Source: Campylobacteraceae bacterium
Lineage (GTDB): Bacteria; Campylobacterota; Campylobacteria; Campylobacterales; Sulfurovaceae
Reading direction: 5' to 3'
DNA length: 9,358 bases
Assembly (NCBI GenBank): GCA_026985495.1
Contig: JALSQJ010000169.1
Span: 1 to 9,358, forward strand
In this document: positions 1 through 6,922 of the stretch, one piece after another
Numbering within the stretch: the stretch's first letter is position 1
Layout: each line of letters starts with the position of its first letter
Program-made: the position numbers and the translations under genes
Notes under the pieces: generated by a model
The model's input: only the letters and a program-made list of their open reading frames with translations
The model's database searches: none
Told to the model about the DNA's origin: nothing

Positions 1-1903
1 GTTTTAAAACGTAGAGTAGTTCATTTGTCTCAATAGGTTTAGCAATATATTCATCTAATCCGTCATTAATAAATCTCTCTCTATCTCCATTAAGTGCATT
101 AGCAGTTAATGCAATAATTGGTACGTGTTGTAACTCCTCTTCAACCTCATAGTTTATAATCTCATGTGTCGCTTCAACACCATCCATAACAGGCATTTGA
201 ATATCCATAAAGATTAGGTCATACTTCTCCTTTTTACGTTTCTCAAATGCTTCGAGTCCATTGTTTGCTAACTCAACAGTAACACCATAACGTAGTAAAA
301 TCTGCTTTATAAGTTTCTGGTTAATAAAGTTGTCTTCTGCTACAAGAACATGACCATTAAATTGAATATTTTTAAAGGGGGAAATAGAATCAGAAGAGCT
401 CTTAACTTCTGGTTTAAAATCTATTTGTGCAACTGCATTTAGACCTTGTACTATTTTGGTAGGTGTAATAGGTTTGTAGAGAATTTTTGCTACATTGATA
501 CCTAAGTTCTCTAATCTATCACGGTTTTCAAAACTTGAAATTAAAACTACTTTATGTGAGTTGATTTTATAAATTGTATTTAAGAGAGTATCATCGCTAT
601 TATCTACATCAATCCAAATACTTTTTATATTGTTATTTTCATTACACTTTTTTAGGTCAGAGGCTGTGCTAAAAGGAGTAATCTCAATATTGTAATGGTT
701 TAAATATTCACAGAGGTATATATCTTGCTGTACAGGTAGTTCATAGTCAAATTTAGCAATATTTACATTATTAAACTTAGGAGTATTTGCCAACTCTGTA
801 CTCTCAAGAACCTCTTCAAAAAGAATGTTGAAGTAAAAGCGTGTTCCCTTCTCTTTTTGACTCTCTAGTTTTAGCTCTGAATTCATTAACTCTAAAAATT
901 TAGTTGAGATAGTAAGTCCTAGCCCTGTTCCTCCATATTTACGTGTAATAGAGACATCAGCTTGTGTAAAGGCAGCAAACACATTAAGTTGTTGCTCTTT
1001 GGTCATACCTACACCATTATCTTGTATAGAAAATGAAATCTCTGTTTGGTTATCAATGGTAGAGACTTTTCTAATCTCAACTTGAATTTTACCTCCGAAG
1101 TCTGTAAACTTAATAGCATTGCTTAAAAGGTTAATTAGTACCTCTTTGATTTTTACAGCATCTCCAAGTAATTTTTTATTGATAGTTGGGTCAAGATAGA
1201 AATCAAGTTTAATACTCTTTTCAGATGCTCTCATTCCATAGGTTTCAACTGCACTTTCAAACTCAACAATGGGGTCAAATATAATCATATCTAATTCTGT
1301 TTTATTGCTCTCTATTTTTGAGAGGTCTAAAATATTGTTGATAATGCTTAATAGGTTTTCAGAACTCTTCTCTATAATATTAACAAACTCTTTTTGTTCA
1401 TTATTTAAATCCGTACTCTTTAAAAGCTCTGTAAAACCTACAATTCCATTGAGTGGTGTACGGATTTCATGAGACATATTGGCTAAAAATAGAGACTTTG
1501 AAGCATTAGCCTCTAATGCTTCTATTTTGTCTGATTTTGCATTTTCAATCAGAGTCTCAATAATAGTAAAAGCATTTTTCATTCCCTCTTTACTATTTAA
1601 GTCTATGTCATGATATAGGTTAATACCTGCATCATCATAAACATCTTCAGAGTCAATAATAGAGTTTTTAAGAATATCTTCTAAGTTTTTAGTATTGGTT
1701 ATTAACTCTTTTTCTACTAAATATCCTATTAAGCTAAGAAGTAAAATTAAGCCAATAAGTGCATAAGATATATAGAGTATTGTTGGTTGTTCTAATGTAA
1801 AATCGATGTAACCAAAGCTATTTAAGATAATATAAGTTACTATAACTGTGAGTAAAAATAGGGGTACAAGAGTAACCACTTTAAGTTTATTATGTAGTTG
1901 CAC
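1..1903 (-). CDS. Membrane hybrid histidine kinase with two receiver modules (3' end beyond window)
   Basis: This is a sensor kinase that should autophosphorylate and pass phosphate to its own receiver. The 634 codons seen run from a GTG start. An AAGGAGG Shine-Dalgarno (1911-1917) lies 7 bases upstream and overlaps the stop of the preceding gene, which fixes the start and suggests translational coupling. Two membrane segments lie at about residues 8-28 and 41-63, with a very short loop between them and no sizeable periplasmic domain. A linker follows, then HisKA with phospho-acceptor His145 ([13 protein letters not shown]) and HATPase_c with the N-box ([10 protein letters not shown], Asn262), DNGVGM (295-300) and GGTGLGL (324-330). 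Next comes a diverged receiver-like module (about 379-490, Asp432, Lys477). A canonical receiver follows, with EDN at 523-525, phospho-acceptor Asp567 ([11 protein letters not shown]), Thr600 and Lys622. The left edge cuts the last receiver helix or anything beyond it. With little periplasmic sensor, the signal probably comes from the membrane, the cytosol or the operon partners. Confidence 0.93.
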   Translation of the reverse strand, partial: MQLHNKLKVVTLVPLFLLTVIVTYIILNSFGYIDFTLEQPTILYISYALIGLILLLSLIGYLVEKELITNTKNLEDILKNSIIDSEDVYDDAGINLYHDIDLNSKEGMKNAFTIIETLIENAKSDKIEALEANASKSLFLANMSHEIRTPLNGIVGFTELLKSTDLNNEQKEFVNIIEKSSENLLSIINNILDLSKIESNKTELDMIIFDPIVEFESAVETYGMRASEKSIKLDFYLDPTINKKLLGDAVKIKEVLINLLSNAIKFTDFGGKIQVEIRKVSTIDNQTEISFSIQDNGVGMTKEQQLNVFAAFTQADVSITRKYGGTGLGLTISTKFLELMNSELKLESQKEKGTRFYFNILFEEVLESTELANTPKFNNVNIAKFDYELPVQQDIYLCEYLNHYNIEITPFSTASDLKKCNENNNIKSIWIDVDNSDDTLLNTIYKINSHKVVLISSFENRDRLENLGINVAKILYKPITPTKIVQGLNAVAQIDFKPEVKSSSDSISPFKNIQFNGHVLVAEDNFINQKLIKQILLRYGVTVELANNGLEAFEKRKKEKYDLIFMDIQMPVMDGVEATHEIINYEVEEELQHVPIIALTANALNGDRERFINDGLDEYIAKPIETNELLYVLK

Positions 1904-1910
1904 TATAGTT

Positions 1911-1917
1911 CCTCCTT
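1911..1917 (-). promoter_or_regulatory. Strong Shine-Dalgarno of the hybrid kinase, overlapping the upstream stop codon
   Basis: AAGGAGG on the minus strand, 7 bases before the GTG start of the hybrid kinase. Its first A is the last base of the preceding gene's TAA stop. This decides the GTG start and suggests coupled translation of the HPt protein and the kinase. Confidence 0.85.
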
Positions 1918-3092
1918 TATGCTCGTTTAAGTTGTTGCATGTAGTCTTCTAGTGAAAGGAAATGACCCCAATACTTAATAAATAACTCTTCAAGTTTTGA
2001 GTGATCTTTACAAAATTGAATCTCCTCTAAAATATCTGCAAGTTCATCAATACGTAGGTTACTTGCAGCACCTTTAAGTTTGTGTCCTAGTTCATGAATA
2101 TTGTCCATATCTTTTTGGTAGTAAGAGGCTAAAAGGTGGTCTTTGTCGTGATGTGCTTGTTCAATAAAATCATCAACAAACTCTTCTATTAGTACGACAG
2201 GTAGGTTAAGTTCATCTGCTGCTGTTTGTGGACTGTATGAGATAGGTAACGGTGTAATATTATCTAACGAAATCTCTTTAACTTCACTACTTGACTTTAA
2301 CTGTTTCTCTAAAATATTATTACTTGGAACTATTTTGCTCTTTTTTTCTAATGGTTTCTCTTCTTCATTTAAGAAAAACTCCTCTTTTAACTCCTCTTCA
2401 GGTTCAATATTTTTGAGCAGATCAGAGAAACGAGCATTTAAAATCTCTTCTTGTTTTTCTACTTTTTTATTCTCTTCTTCTAAGATATTGTCTGGTAAAT
2501 CCTCTTCATAATCTTCTGGTTTTTCTAATGTCAATAGAGCCAATTTGGTGTAGTATTGGTCAATAAGTGGCATACGCTCACGATGTGAAAGTTTTTGAAT
2601 TTTTAAAAGTAATATATTTATATGTGGTATTTTTAGTGTTAATGCAAGATTAGAGAGATTCTTAATAGCTTTATCATTACCCTCTAATAGACGTTTTTCA
2701 TCAATAATAGATTGGTCTATAAAGCTGTCAAGATAGAGTTTATAGTCACTAACAGTTAATCCAATCTCTTTTGAAATTTTATTAACATCTAAATAGATTG
2801 GTTGATATGTTTTTAGTGGTTTTAGAGTAGAAGATACTTCTCTCTCATCTATCTCTATATCTTGTAGTTCAACTAAATAGAGTTTACCCTCTTGTTGATA
2901 TAGTTCATGCTGTAGAAACTTAGCATTAATTATCTGATTCTTTTGTTGAATAACTACTTTTTTATCTTCTAATTCTACATTATTGATAATATTTGAGTCG
3001 CTAAGTTCTTTAAATGAGTTAAACCCTAAAAGTTCTATAAACTCTCCATCTGCTAATATGAGTTCTTGGTTATCATTATATCCGTAATACAT
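1917..3092 (-). CDS. PAS-like protein with a degenerate and an intact HPt domain
   Basis: This 391-residue soluble protein is probably the phosphotransfer partner of the downstream hybrid kinase. Residues 1-83 look like a short PAS domain ([13 protein letters not shown] near 18-30), with no cofactor motif I recognise. Residues about 100-170 and 287-360 are two copies of a helical HPt-type module. The C-terminal copy has the classic active-site helix [19 protein letters not shown], with His337 as phospho-acceptor. In the N-terminal copy the aligned helix reads [10 protein letters not shown], with Asn148 at the histidine position, so it cannot carry phosphate. Between them lies a Glu/Lys-rich, probably disordered or coiled linker (about 192-280). 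The ATG start has a GAGG Shine-Dalgarno (3099-3102) 6 bases upstream. The gene sits 19 bases after the PAS gene and 13 bases before the kinase. I do not recognise a named homologue; the HPt call is firm and the PAS call is moderate. Confidence 0.85.
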   Translation of the reverse strand: MYYGYNDNQELILADGEFIELLGFNSFKELSDSNIINNVELEDKKVVIQQKNQIINAKFLQHELYQQEGKLYLVELQDIEIDEREVSSTLKPLKTYQPIYLDVNKISKEIGLTVSDYKLYLDSFIDQSIIDEKRLLEGNDKAIKNLSNLALTLKIPHINILLLKIQKLSHRERMPLIDQYYTKLALLTLEKPEDYEEDLPDNILEEENKKVEKQEEILNARFSDLLKNIEPEEELKEEFFLNEEEKPLEKKSKIVPSNNILEKQLKSSSEVKEISLDNITPLPISYSPQTAADELNLPVVLIEEFVDDFIEQAHHDKDHLLASYYQKDMDNIHELGHKLKGAASNLRIDELADILEEIQFCKDHSKLEELFIKYWGHFLSLEDYMQQLKRA

Positions 3093-3111
3093 TTATTGCC
3101 TCACTTTTTAA

Positions 3112-3513
3112 TTATATATTATATTGAGCATATCGCTCTGTCTCTTCTTCGACGTTTAATTTAGAGGTTGGTTTATGAACAACTATAAAACCATCTATCT
3201 CTGAATTGTTGTCATATTTAACAGTACAGTGAATATCTGACCAAAAGTACATGCCGTCACGACGCATATTTTTTAGAGTACTAAACCACTGTTTTAACCG
3301 TTTTTTTGTTGACCATAGGTCGTTATATAAATCATCTGGAACATCAGGGTGTTTAAAAATTGAATGATTCTTACCAATAAGTTCCTCTCTTCTATATCCA
3401 ACTACTTCACAGAAGTTCTGGTTAGCATAAGTAATTATGCCATTTAAATCAATTTCATATATTAAATTTTCTGTAAATGTATATTCAACATCTAATGGGA
3501 TTGGATGATGCAC
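3112..3513 (-). CDS. Stand-alone PAS sensor protein, Aer/CetB-like
   Basis: This 133-residue protein is almost entirely one PAS domain, with no output module. From about residue 14 to 114 it follows the Aer/CetB energy-taxis PAS pattern: NGIITYANQNFCEVVGY, then EELIGKNHSIFKHPDVP, then Trp67, QW76, KNMRRDG and W91. The HPD triplet (His55, Asp57) lines up with Aer His58 and Asp60, which matter for FAD binding; Lys54 stands where Aer has Arg57. A bound FAD reporting redox or respiratory state is therefore plausible but inferred. The start is GTG, with AAGGAG (3518-3523) 4 bases upstream; an overlapping ATG at 3513-3515 is out of frame. It leads the operon followed by the HPt protein and the hybrid kinase. 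In Campylobacter, CetB works with the receptor-like CetA; no CetA-like gene is present here, so the partner may be the kinase instead. Confidence 0.85.
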   Translation of the reverse strand: MHHPIPLDVEYTFTENLIYEIDLNGIITYANQNFCEVVGYRREELIGKNHSIFKHPDVPDDLYNDLWSTKKRLKQWFSTLKNMRRDGMYFWSDIHCTVKYDNNSEIDGFIVVHKPTSKLNVEEETERYAQYNI

Positions 3514-3531
3514 ATAACTCCTTTGATATAT

Positions 3532-3546
3532 TTAGTTTTAAACTAA
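3532..3546. repeat. 15-bp dyad upstream of the PAS gene, candidate operator
   Basis: TTAGTTT, one central base, then AAACTAA: a perfect 7+7 inverted repeat. It ends 9 bases upstream of the Shine-Dalgarno of the PAS gene. It would lie just downstream of a transcription start set by the proposed -10 at 3556-3561, a typical repressor position. Function is inferred. Confidence 0.4.
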
Positions 3547-3555
3547 TAAATAACT

Positions 3556-3569
3556 CTATTACAAAAAAA
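3556..3569 (-). promoter_or_regulatory. Possible promoter of the PAS/HPt/kinase operon
   Basis: On the minus strand a TTTTTTTG run (3562-3569) is followed directly by TAATAG (3556-3561). A T-stretch plus TG before a -10 box is typical of Campylobacter-type sigma70 promoters, which lack a conserved -35. The -10 itself matches TATAAT at only three of six positions, so this is tentative. Transcription would start near 3549. Confidence 0.3.
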
Positions 3570-3590
3570 CTAAGAATATATTTAAAATAT

Positions 3591-3645
3591 TATTGTTTGC
3601 TAAAATTAAAATATTTAAATAAGTTATAACTTGCAATAAACAATA
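3591..3645. repeat. Nested inverted repeat between uvrC and the PAS operon
   Basis: The outer arms are TATTGTTT (3591-3598) and AAACAATA (3638-3645), with further GC/GC pairing inside after a small bulge. Inside lies a perfect 12-bp palindrome, AAGTTATAACTT (3621-3632). It could be a regulatory site for the minus-strand signalling operon or a weak uvrC terminator. The stem is AT-rich with a large loop, so a classical terminator is unlikely. The rest of the 174-base gap (3514-3687) holds no gene. Confidence 0.4.
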
Positions 3646-3687
3646 GTAAGTGTTTTGTTATATCTATATTTATTTATATTTAACAGT

Positions 3688-5469
3688 TTATGTTTTTAGA
3701 ATTTTAGCAATTTTTTCAGAAGATGCCACTGAAATCTCTTTAAATGAAGCCTCTTCAATGGAACTAAATGTACCAAAGTAGTTTAGGAGTTTCTTAATGG
3801 TGGCTGGACCGATACCTTTTTTCTGTAATAGAGAGTTTTGTCTGTCCTCTTTACGTTTTTTGTTTTGATGATAGGTTATGGCAAAACGGTGTGCTTCATC
3901 ACGTAATCGTTGTACCCATTGGAGTCTTTTATCGGTTGTTTTTAGCTCAAAAACAGACTCTTTTGTATATATAATATCTTTAGCTGCACCCTTTGCACGA
4001 TGTGCTTTTGCATCTAATTTCTCTTTAGCTATGGCAATGACATCTAAATCTATTTTTGCATCTTTAAGTAGTGATATAGCGAGTCTTCTTAGTGTCTCAC
4101 CACCATCAATAACCCATAAATCAGGTGGAGAGTTTTTCTTAAAACTCTCAATACGTTTAGTTAGCATCTCTCTCATCTGTCCATACTCATCTTTTGCCTC
4201 AAGAGCATATCTACGATAATCTTTTTTAGACCATTGCCCCTCACTCCAAACCACCATTGCTCCTACAGTTGCAACTCCCATCATATGAGAGTTGTCAAAA
4301 GACTCAACTCTATAAGGTGTAGTAGTAAGCTCAAAAAGTTCAGCTATTTTAGGCTCAATCTCCTCTTTTTTAGACTCTCTTTTTAGACTCTCTTTAGCAT
4401 TGGTAATAGCAAGTTCTATCAATCGTCTTTTACTACCTTTTTGTGGGTATAAAATCTCTATTTTTTTACTAAATCTTTCTGATAAAAGAGAGGCTATCTT
4501 CTCTCTATCTTCAAACTCATGAGCCACTAAAATAGTTTTTGAAATTTGTGGAGTATCTTGATTATAGAACTCTAAAAGAGCCTGTTTATAGGCTTCATTT
4601 TCATCAAAATTATTAGAGCTTCTAAAGTTAGATAGTGAAGAGGAGATAACCTTTCCTTGACGCATAAAAAGCTTTACAATAACTCCCTTAGAGACTCCAT
4701 CAACAATAGCAAATATATCTAAATTGTCACTATTTGCAAGGTCAATATTGGAGCTTATAGTTAGAGCTTCGATGCTCCTAATATTGTCACGCAGTGTAGC
4801 TGCCTCTTCATAGCGTCTATTTGTTGCATAATCCATCATCTTGTTATTGAGCTTCTCTATAAGAGTAGAGCGTTTAGAGATGGCTCTTTTAACCTCTAGC
4901 ACAATCTCTTGATACTCCTTTTTGGTAACTTTGGCTTCACAAGGGGCTAGACATTTATCTATTTGGTAGAAAAGACACGCTTTCCCCTCTCTTAGACACG
5001 ATTTTTTCTGTACCAAAGGAAAGAGTTCATAGAGAGTATCTAAGAGGACTTTTCCTCCATTTGGAAAGGGTCCATAGTAGGAGATATTTTTACCTTTTAT
5101 CACTTTTCTAGTTATCTCAAAACGAGGAAAATCTTGTGACTCATCAATGTAGATGTAGGGGTAGGTTTTGTCATCTCTTAGTAGAACATTATATTTAGGG
5201 TTAAGCTGTTTAATAAGAGAGTTCTCTAAAATAAGAGCATCGGATTCACTCTCTACTACAATATACTCTAGTTTTACAACCTGTTCTAACATTCTTAAAA
5301 TTCGTAAACTTTGGTTAGGATTGGGGTGTAACTCTGGGGTAAATCTCCAGTAGCTTTTGACTCTATTTTTTAGATTTTTAGCTTTTCCTACATAGAGTAA
5401 TCTCTCATTTTTATCAAAATATTGATAGACACCAGCACTGTTGGGTAAGTTTTGAATGGTAGTTAACAT
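3688..5469 (-). CDS. uvrC: Excinuclease ABC subunit C
   Basis: UvrC makes both incisions around bulky DNA lesions in nucleotide excision repair, after UvrA and UvrB load. At 593 residues it is of normal length. The GIY-YIG nuclease domain (about 10-95) shows AGVYQYF, LLYVGKAKNLKNRV and Glu82 in the LILENSLIKQLNPKYN helix. Four cysteines (158, 165, 173, 177) match the cluster reported to bind [4Fe-4S] in UvrC. The UVR motif that contacts UvrB is at about 206-236 (RRYEEAATLRDNI). The RNase H-like 5' nuclease follows, with Asp392 (SFDNSH), Asp455 (WVIDGGE) and His527 (RDEAHRFA). A helix-hairpin-helix ends the protein (KGIGPATIKKLLNYFG, 551-566). The ATG directly follows the TAG of the upstream gene and no good Shine-Dalgarno is visible, so translation is probably coupled. 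All expected catalytic residues are present. Confidence 0.98.
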   Translation of the reverse strand: MLTTIQNLPNSAGVYQYFDKNERLLYVGKAKNLKNRVKSYWRFTPELHPNPNQSLRILRMLEQVVKLEYIVVESESDALILENSLIKQLNPKYNVLLRDDKTYPYIYIDESQDFPRFEITRKVIKGKNISYYGPFPNGGKVLLDTLYELFPLVQKKSCLREGKACLFYQIDKCLAPCEAKVTKKEYQEIVLEVKRAISKRSTLIEKLNNKMMDYATNRRYEEAATLRDNIRSIEALTISSNIDLANSDNLDIFAIVDGVSKGVIVKLFMRQGKVISSSLSNFRSSNNFDENEAYKQALLEFYNQDTPQISKTILVAHEFEDREKIASLLSERFSKKIEILYPQKGSKRRLIELAITNAKESLKRESKKEEIEPKIAELFELTTTPYRVESFDNSHMMGVATVGAMVVWSEGQWSKKDYRRYALEAKDEYGQMREMLTKRIESFKKNSPPDLWVIDGGETLRRLAISLLKDAKIDLDVIAIAKEKLDAKAHRAKGAAKDIIYTKESVFELKTTDKRLQWVQRLRDEAHRFAITYHQNKKRKEDRQNSLLQKKGIGPATIKKLLNYFGTFSSIEEASFKEISVASSEKIAKILKT

Positions 5470-5916
5470 CTATAGATTTTTCTTAATAGATTTTTTAATA
5501 TTAGAGAATGCTTCTAGTAGCTCTTTGTCTTCACTCTCAATGGTAAACTCACCTAATGCCATCTCATGGTAGTGAGGAACAGACTCATAGAGTTTTTTAT
5601 TGTTAAGAGTAGAGAGTTGTTTAGAGTTAAATAGAACTACCTTTGTTGCTTTGAGCTGTTGACACTTCTCATCTTGTTTAGCTAAAATGTCTAGCAGAGT
5701 TAAAAGAAGCTCTTTGTTGTAGCCCATCTCCATCTTAAAACCAGGATGAGAGAGTGCTACAAATAGGGTATCGTCACGAATATAGACAAAAGCTATTGCT
5801 TTTTGAAATCTTGGATTTAAAAGAGAGATAAATTTTCTGTAGCAGTAGTGACTCTTAAGTAATTTAAACTGAGGAAGAGATTGAAGATGAGAAAGAATAG
5901 TATAAGCCTGTTTCAT
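5470..5916 (-). CDS. Small DUF721/DciA-like protein
   Basis: This 148-residue soluble basic protein has no signal peptide. The stretch at about 31-75 (LLNPRFQKAIAFVYIRDDTL, then FVALSHPGFKMEM and a helix of leucines) has the beta-rich pattern of the DUF721 family, which includes the replicative-helicase loader DciA: a short loop, a 'gTLfval' strand, then a hydrophobic helix. This is pattern recognition, not a confirmed hit, and a role in DnaB loading is inferred only from the family. The ATG start has no Shine-Dalgarno. A perfect TATAAT (5923-5928, minus strand) ends 6 bases before it, suggesting a leaderless mRNA. The stop abuts the uvrC ATG with no gap, so the two are an operon. Its first 30 bases overlap a lipoprotein gene on the other strand. 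Confidence 0.8.
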   Translation of the reverse strand: MKQAYTILSHLQSLPQFKLLKSHYCYRKFISLLNPRFQKAIAFVYIRDDTLFVALSHPGFKMEMGYNKELLLTLLDILAKQDEKCQQLKATKVVLFNSKQLSTLNNKKLYESVPHYHEMALGEFTIESEDKELLEAFSNIKKSIKKNL

Positions 5917-6024
5917 AAAATAATTATAACATCAGTTTGCTGTATGTTGTTAGTAGGGTGTGGTTATAAAGCAAACCCCTATTGGGTAGAGAAAGTACCC
6001 AAAGAGGTGAAAAATGAGAAGTAA
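5887..6024 (+). CDS. Small lipoprotein, LptM (YifL)-like
   Basis: This 45-residue frame has a textbook lipoprotein signal peptide. The n-region is basic (MRKNSISLFHK), the hydrophobic core is IIITSVCCMLL, and the lipobox is LVGC with Cys25 as the lipidated residue. The mature peptide, CGYKANPYW onwards, is about 21 residues and hydrophilic. It resembles the CG-x-K-x-P start of LptM/YifL lipoproteins, which assist assembly of the LPS translocon; that assignment is inferred from a short motif. A GAGG (5871-5874) lies upstream. It is 12 bases from the ATG but only 6 from an in-frame TTG at 5881, which would add two residues and could be the true start. The 5' end overlaps the DUF721-like gene head to head. 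The stop lies 7 bases from the end of the convergent bactofilin gene. Confidence 0.7.
   Translation: MRKNSISLFHKIIITSVCCMLLVGCGYKANPYWVEKVPKEVKNEK
5923..5928 (-). promoter_or_regulatory. -10 box of the DUF721-like/uvrC operon (leaderless)
   Basis: A perfect TATAAT on the minus strand is separated by 6 bases (TATTTT) from the ATG at 5914-5916. Transcription should start at or next to the A of the ATG, giving a leaderless mRNA, which agrees with the missing Shine-Dalgarno. The box lies inside the plus-strand lipoprotein signal-peptide codons. No convincing -35 is seen. Confidence 0.6.
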
Positions 6025-6031
6025 ATCTCTA

Positions 6032-6703
6032 CTATTTTTCTTCTATGGTAGCTTCAATGACTTCGGGCTGTTTCTGTTGAATAGTATTGGTTGTTGGCTC
6101 TACATACATCGCCATTGAGCCAATAACTCGACCACCCTCATCAGTTTTAATATTTTTAACAGAAATTTCACCATTAACTAAACCATTTGAGCCTACTTCA
6201 AGAAGTTCAGAAGCAGAGAGTTTACCCTCAATCGTTCCATTAACAGTAATACGTTTACTTCTTAATGAGGTAGTTTGAATCTTACCTGTAGGAGTAATAT
6301 TTATTGATGTCTCTGCTAAAATTTCACCTAAAATTTCACCACTTAAAATAACAACATTAGCATGAATTTTATTGGTTGCATATCCTGTCTGCATAATATT
6401 GAGGTCATTACAAGTAATGTCACCCTCTACACGCCCAGAGTTGGTAACTTTTTGTGCAATAATAGAACCTGTTACTAAACCATTTTTCCCAATAGTTACA
6501 TTATTAACTTCAATATTTCCAATCAGTTTTCCCTCTATTTTAACACTGTCTGTTCCTGAAATATTACCTTGAATGGTAATATTTTTTGAAATCTCTGTTG
6601 CAGCTGATGTTGGAGCTGTAGTGTTTTTAGCTGTTGTGGTTGTTGTTACTGTAGCTACATCTTTGTTATTGTTACTCTTTTTCCCTTTTGCAAAAAATGC
6701 CAT
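6032..6703 (-). CDS. Bactofilin, apparently with two tandem core repeats
   Basis: Bactofilins are self-polymerising beta-helical cytoskeletal proteins; in Helicobacter the bactofilin CcmA helps set helical cell shape. This one has 223 residues. A low-complexity Thr/Ala/Asn-rich tail spans residues 1-40. A long stretch of short Gly-punctuated beta repeats spans about 40-200 (ITIQGNISGTDSVKIEGKL, then GNIEVNNVTIGKNGLVTGSI). A polar C-terminal tail ends in Glu/Lys. Residues 54-97 and 151-196 resemble each other (KNGLVTGSIIAQKVTNSGRV against SNGLVNGEISVKNIKTDEG), so the core appears to be two bactofilin units of about 100 residues. The ATG has GGAGA (6711-6715) 7 bases upstream. It is transcribed divergently from nadB and converges on the small lipoprotein gene. 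No peptidoglycan hydrolase partner gene is visible nearby. Confidence 0.93.
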   Translation of the reverse strand: MAFFAKGKKSNNNKDVATVTTTTTAKNTTAPTSAATEISKNITIQGNISGTDSVKIEGKLIGNIEVNNVTIGKNGLVTGSIIAQKVTNSGRVEGDITCNDLNIMQTGYATNKIHANVVILSGEILGEILAETSINITPTGKIQTTSLRSKRITVNGTIEGKLSASELLEVGSNGLVNGEISVKNIKTDEGGRVIGSMAMYVEPTTNTIQQKQPEVIEATIEEK

Positions 6704-6862
6704 TTCCGTATCTCCATTCTTTTGTTTGATTCTTTATATATAGTAACTAAATGATGCTTATATATTTAATGGATTTATATATTAATTTTTCACATTTATA
6801 CAATAGATATACTCTTTTAGCAATAAAATTTTATATTAGGTTAAATAATGTTAAAAATAAGA

Positions 6863-6890
6863 TTTTATAAAAGCAATAGTTTTTATAAGA
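6863..6890. repeat. Inverted repeat upstream of the nadB -10 box
   Basis: TTATAAAA (6865-6872) and TTTTATAA (6881-6888) form an 8-bp inverted repeat around an 8-base spacer; one wobble pair and one A-T pair extend it. It lies about 20 bases upstream of the nadB -10. It could be an operator or chance in AT-rich DNA. Confidence 0.3.
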
Positions 6891-6910
6891 TGCTTTAACT
6901 AAAAACTAAA

Positions 6911-6916
6911 TATAAT
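6911..6916 (+). promoter_or_regulatory. -10 box of nadB (leaderless)
   Basis: A perfect TATAAT is separated by 6 bases (TAAATT) from the nadB ATG, so transcription should begin at the start codon. There is no Shine-Dalgarno in the preceding 20 bases. Upstream sequence shows T- and A-rich patches but no clear -35 box. Confidence 0.6.
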
Positions 6917-6922
6917 TAAATT

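Larger units (their letters stand above)
6704..6922. other. Divergent intergenic region between the bactofilin gene and nadB
   Basis: These 219 bases are extremely AT-rich with no credible ORF. The leftward bactofilin promoter is probably here: on the minus strand TG followed by TATAAA (6795-6800) is one candidate, and TATATA-type sequences near 6733-6742 are another; I cannot choose. A perfect 12-bp palindrome, ATAAAATTTTAT, lies at 6823-6834. The right half carries the nadB promoter and an 8-bp-arm dyad, both listed separately. Confidence 0.6.

Noticed and set aside
1269..1472. 67-codon plus-strand open frame
   Set aside because: Antisense to the HisKA and following region of the hybrid kinase; hydrophobic only because it reads the complement of Lys/Glu/Asn codons.
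3591..3645. Rho-independent terminator of uvrC
   Set aside because: The stem is AT-rich with a loop of about 40 bases and lacks a GC-rich hairpin followed by a clean U-run.
3878..4219. 113-codon plus-strand open frame
   Set aside because: Antisense to the catalytic half of uvrC, rich in Ser/Ala/Leu as expected for a reverse reading of that coding sequence.
6087..6572. Two short plus-strand frames (6087-6278, 6372-6572)
   Set aside because: Both are antisense to the bactofilin core and mirror its repeats; no start-site support.
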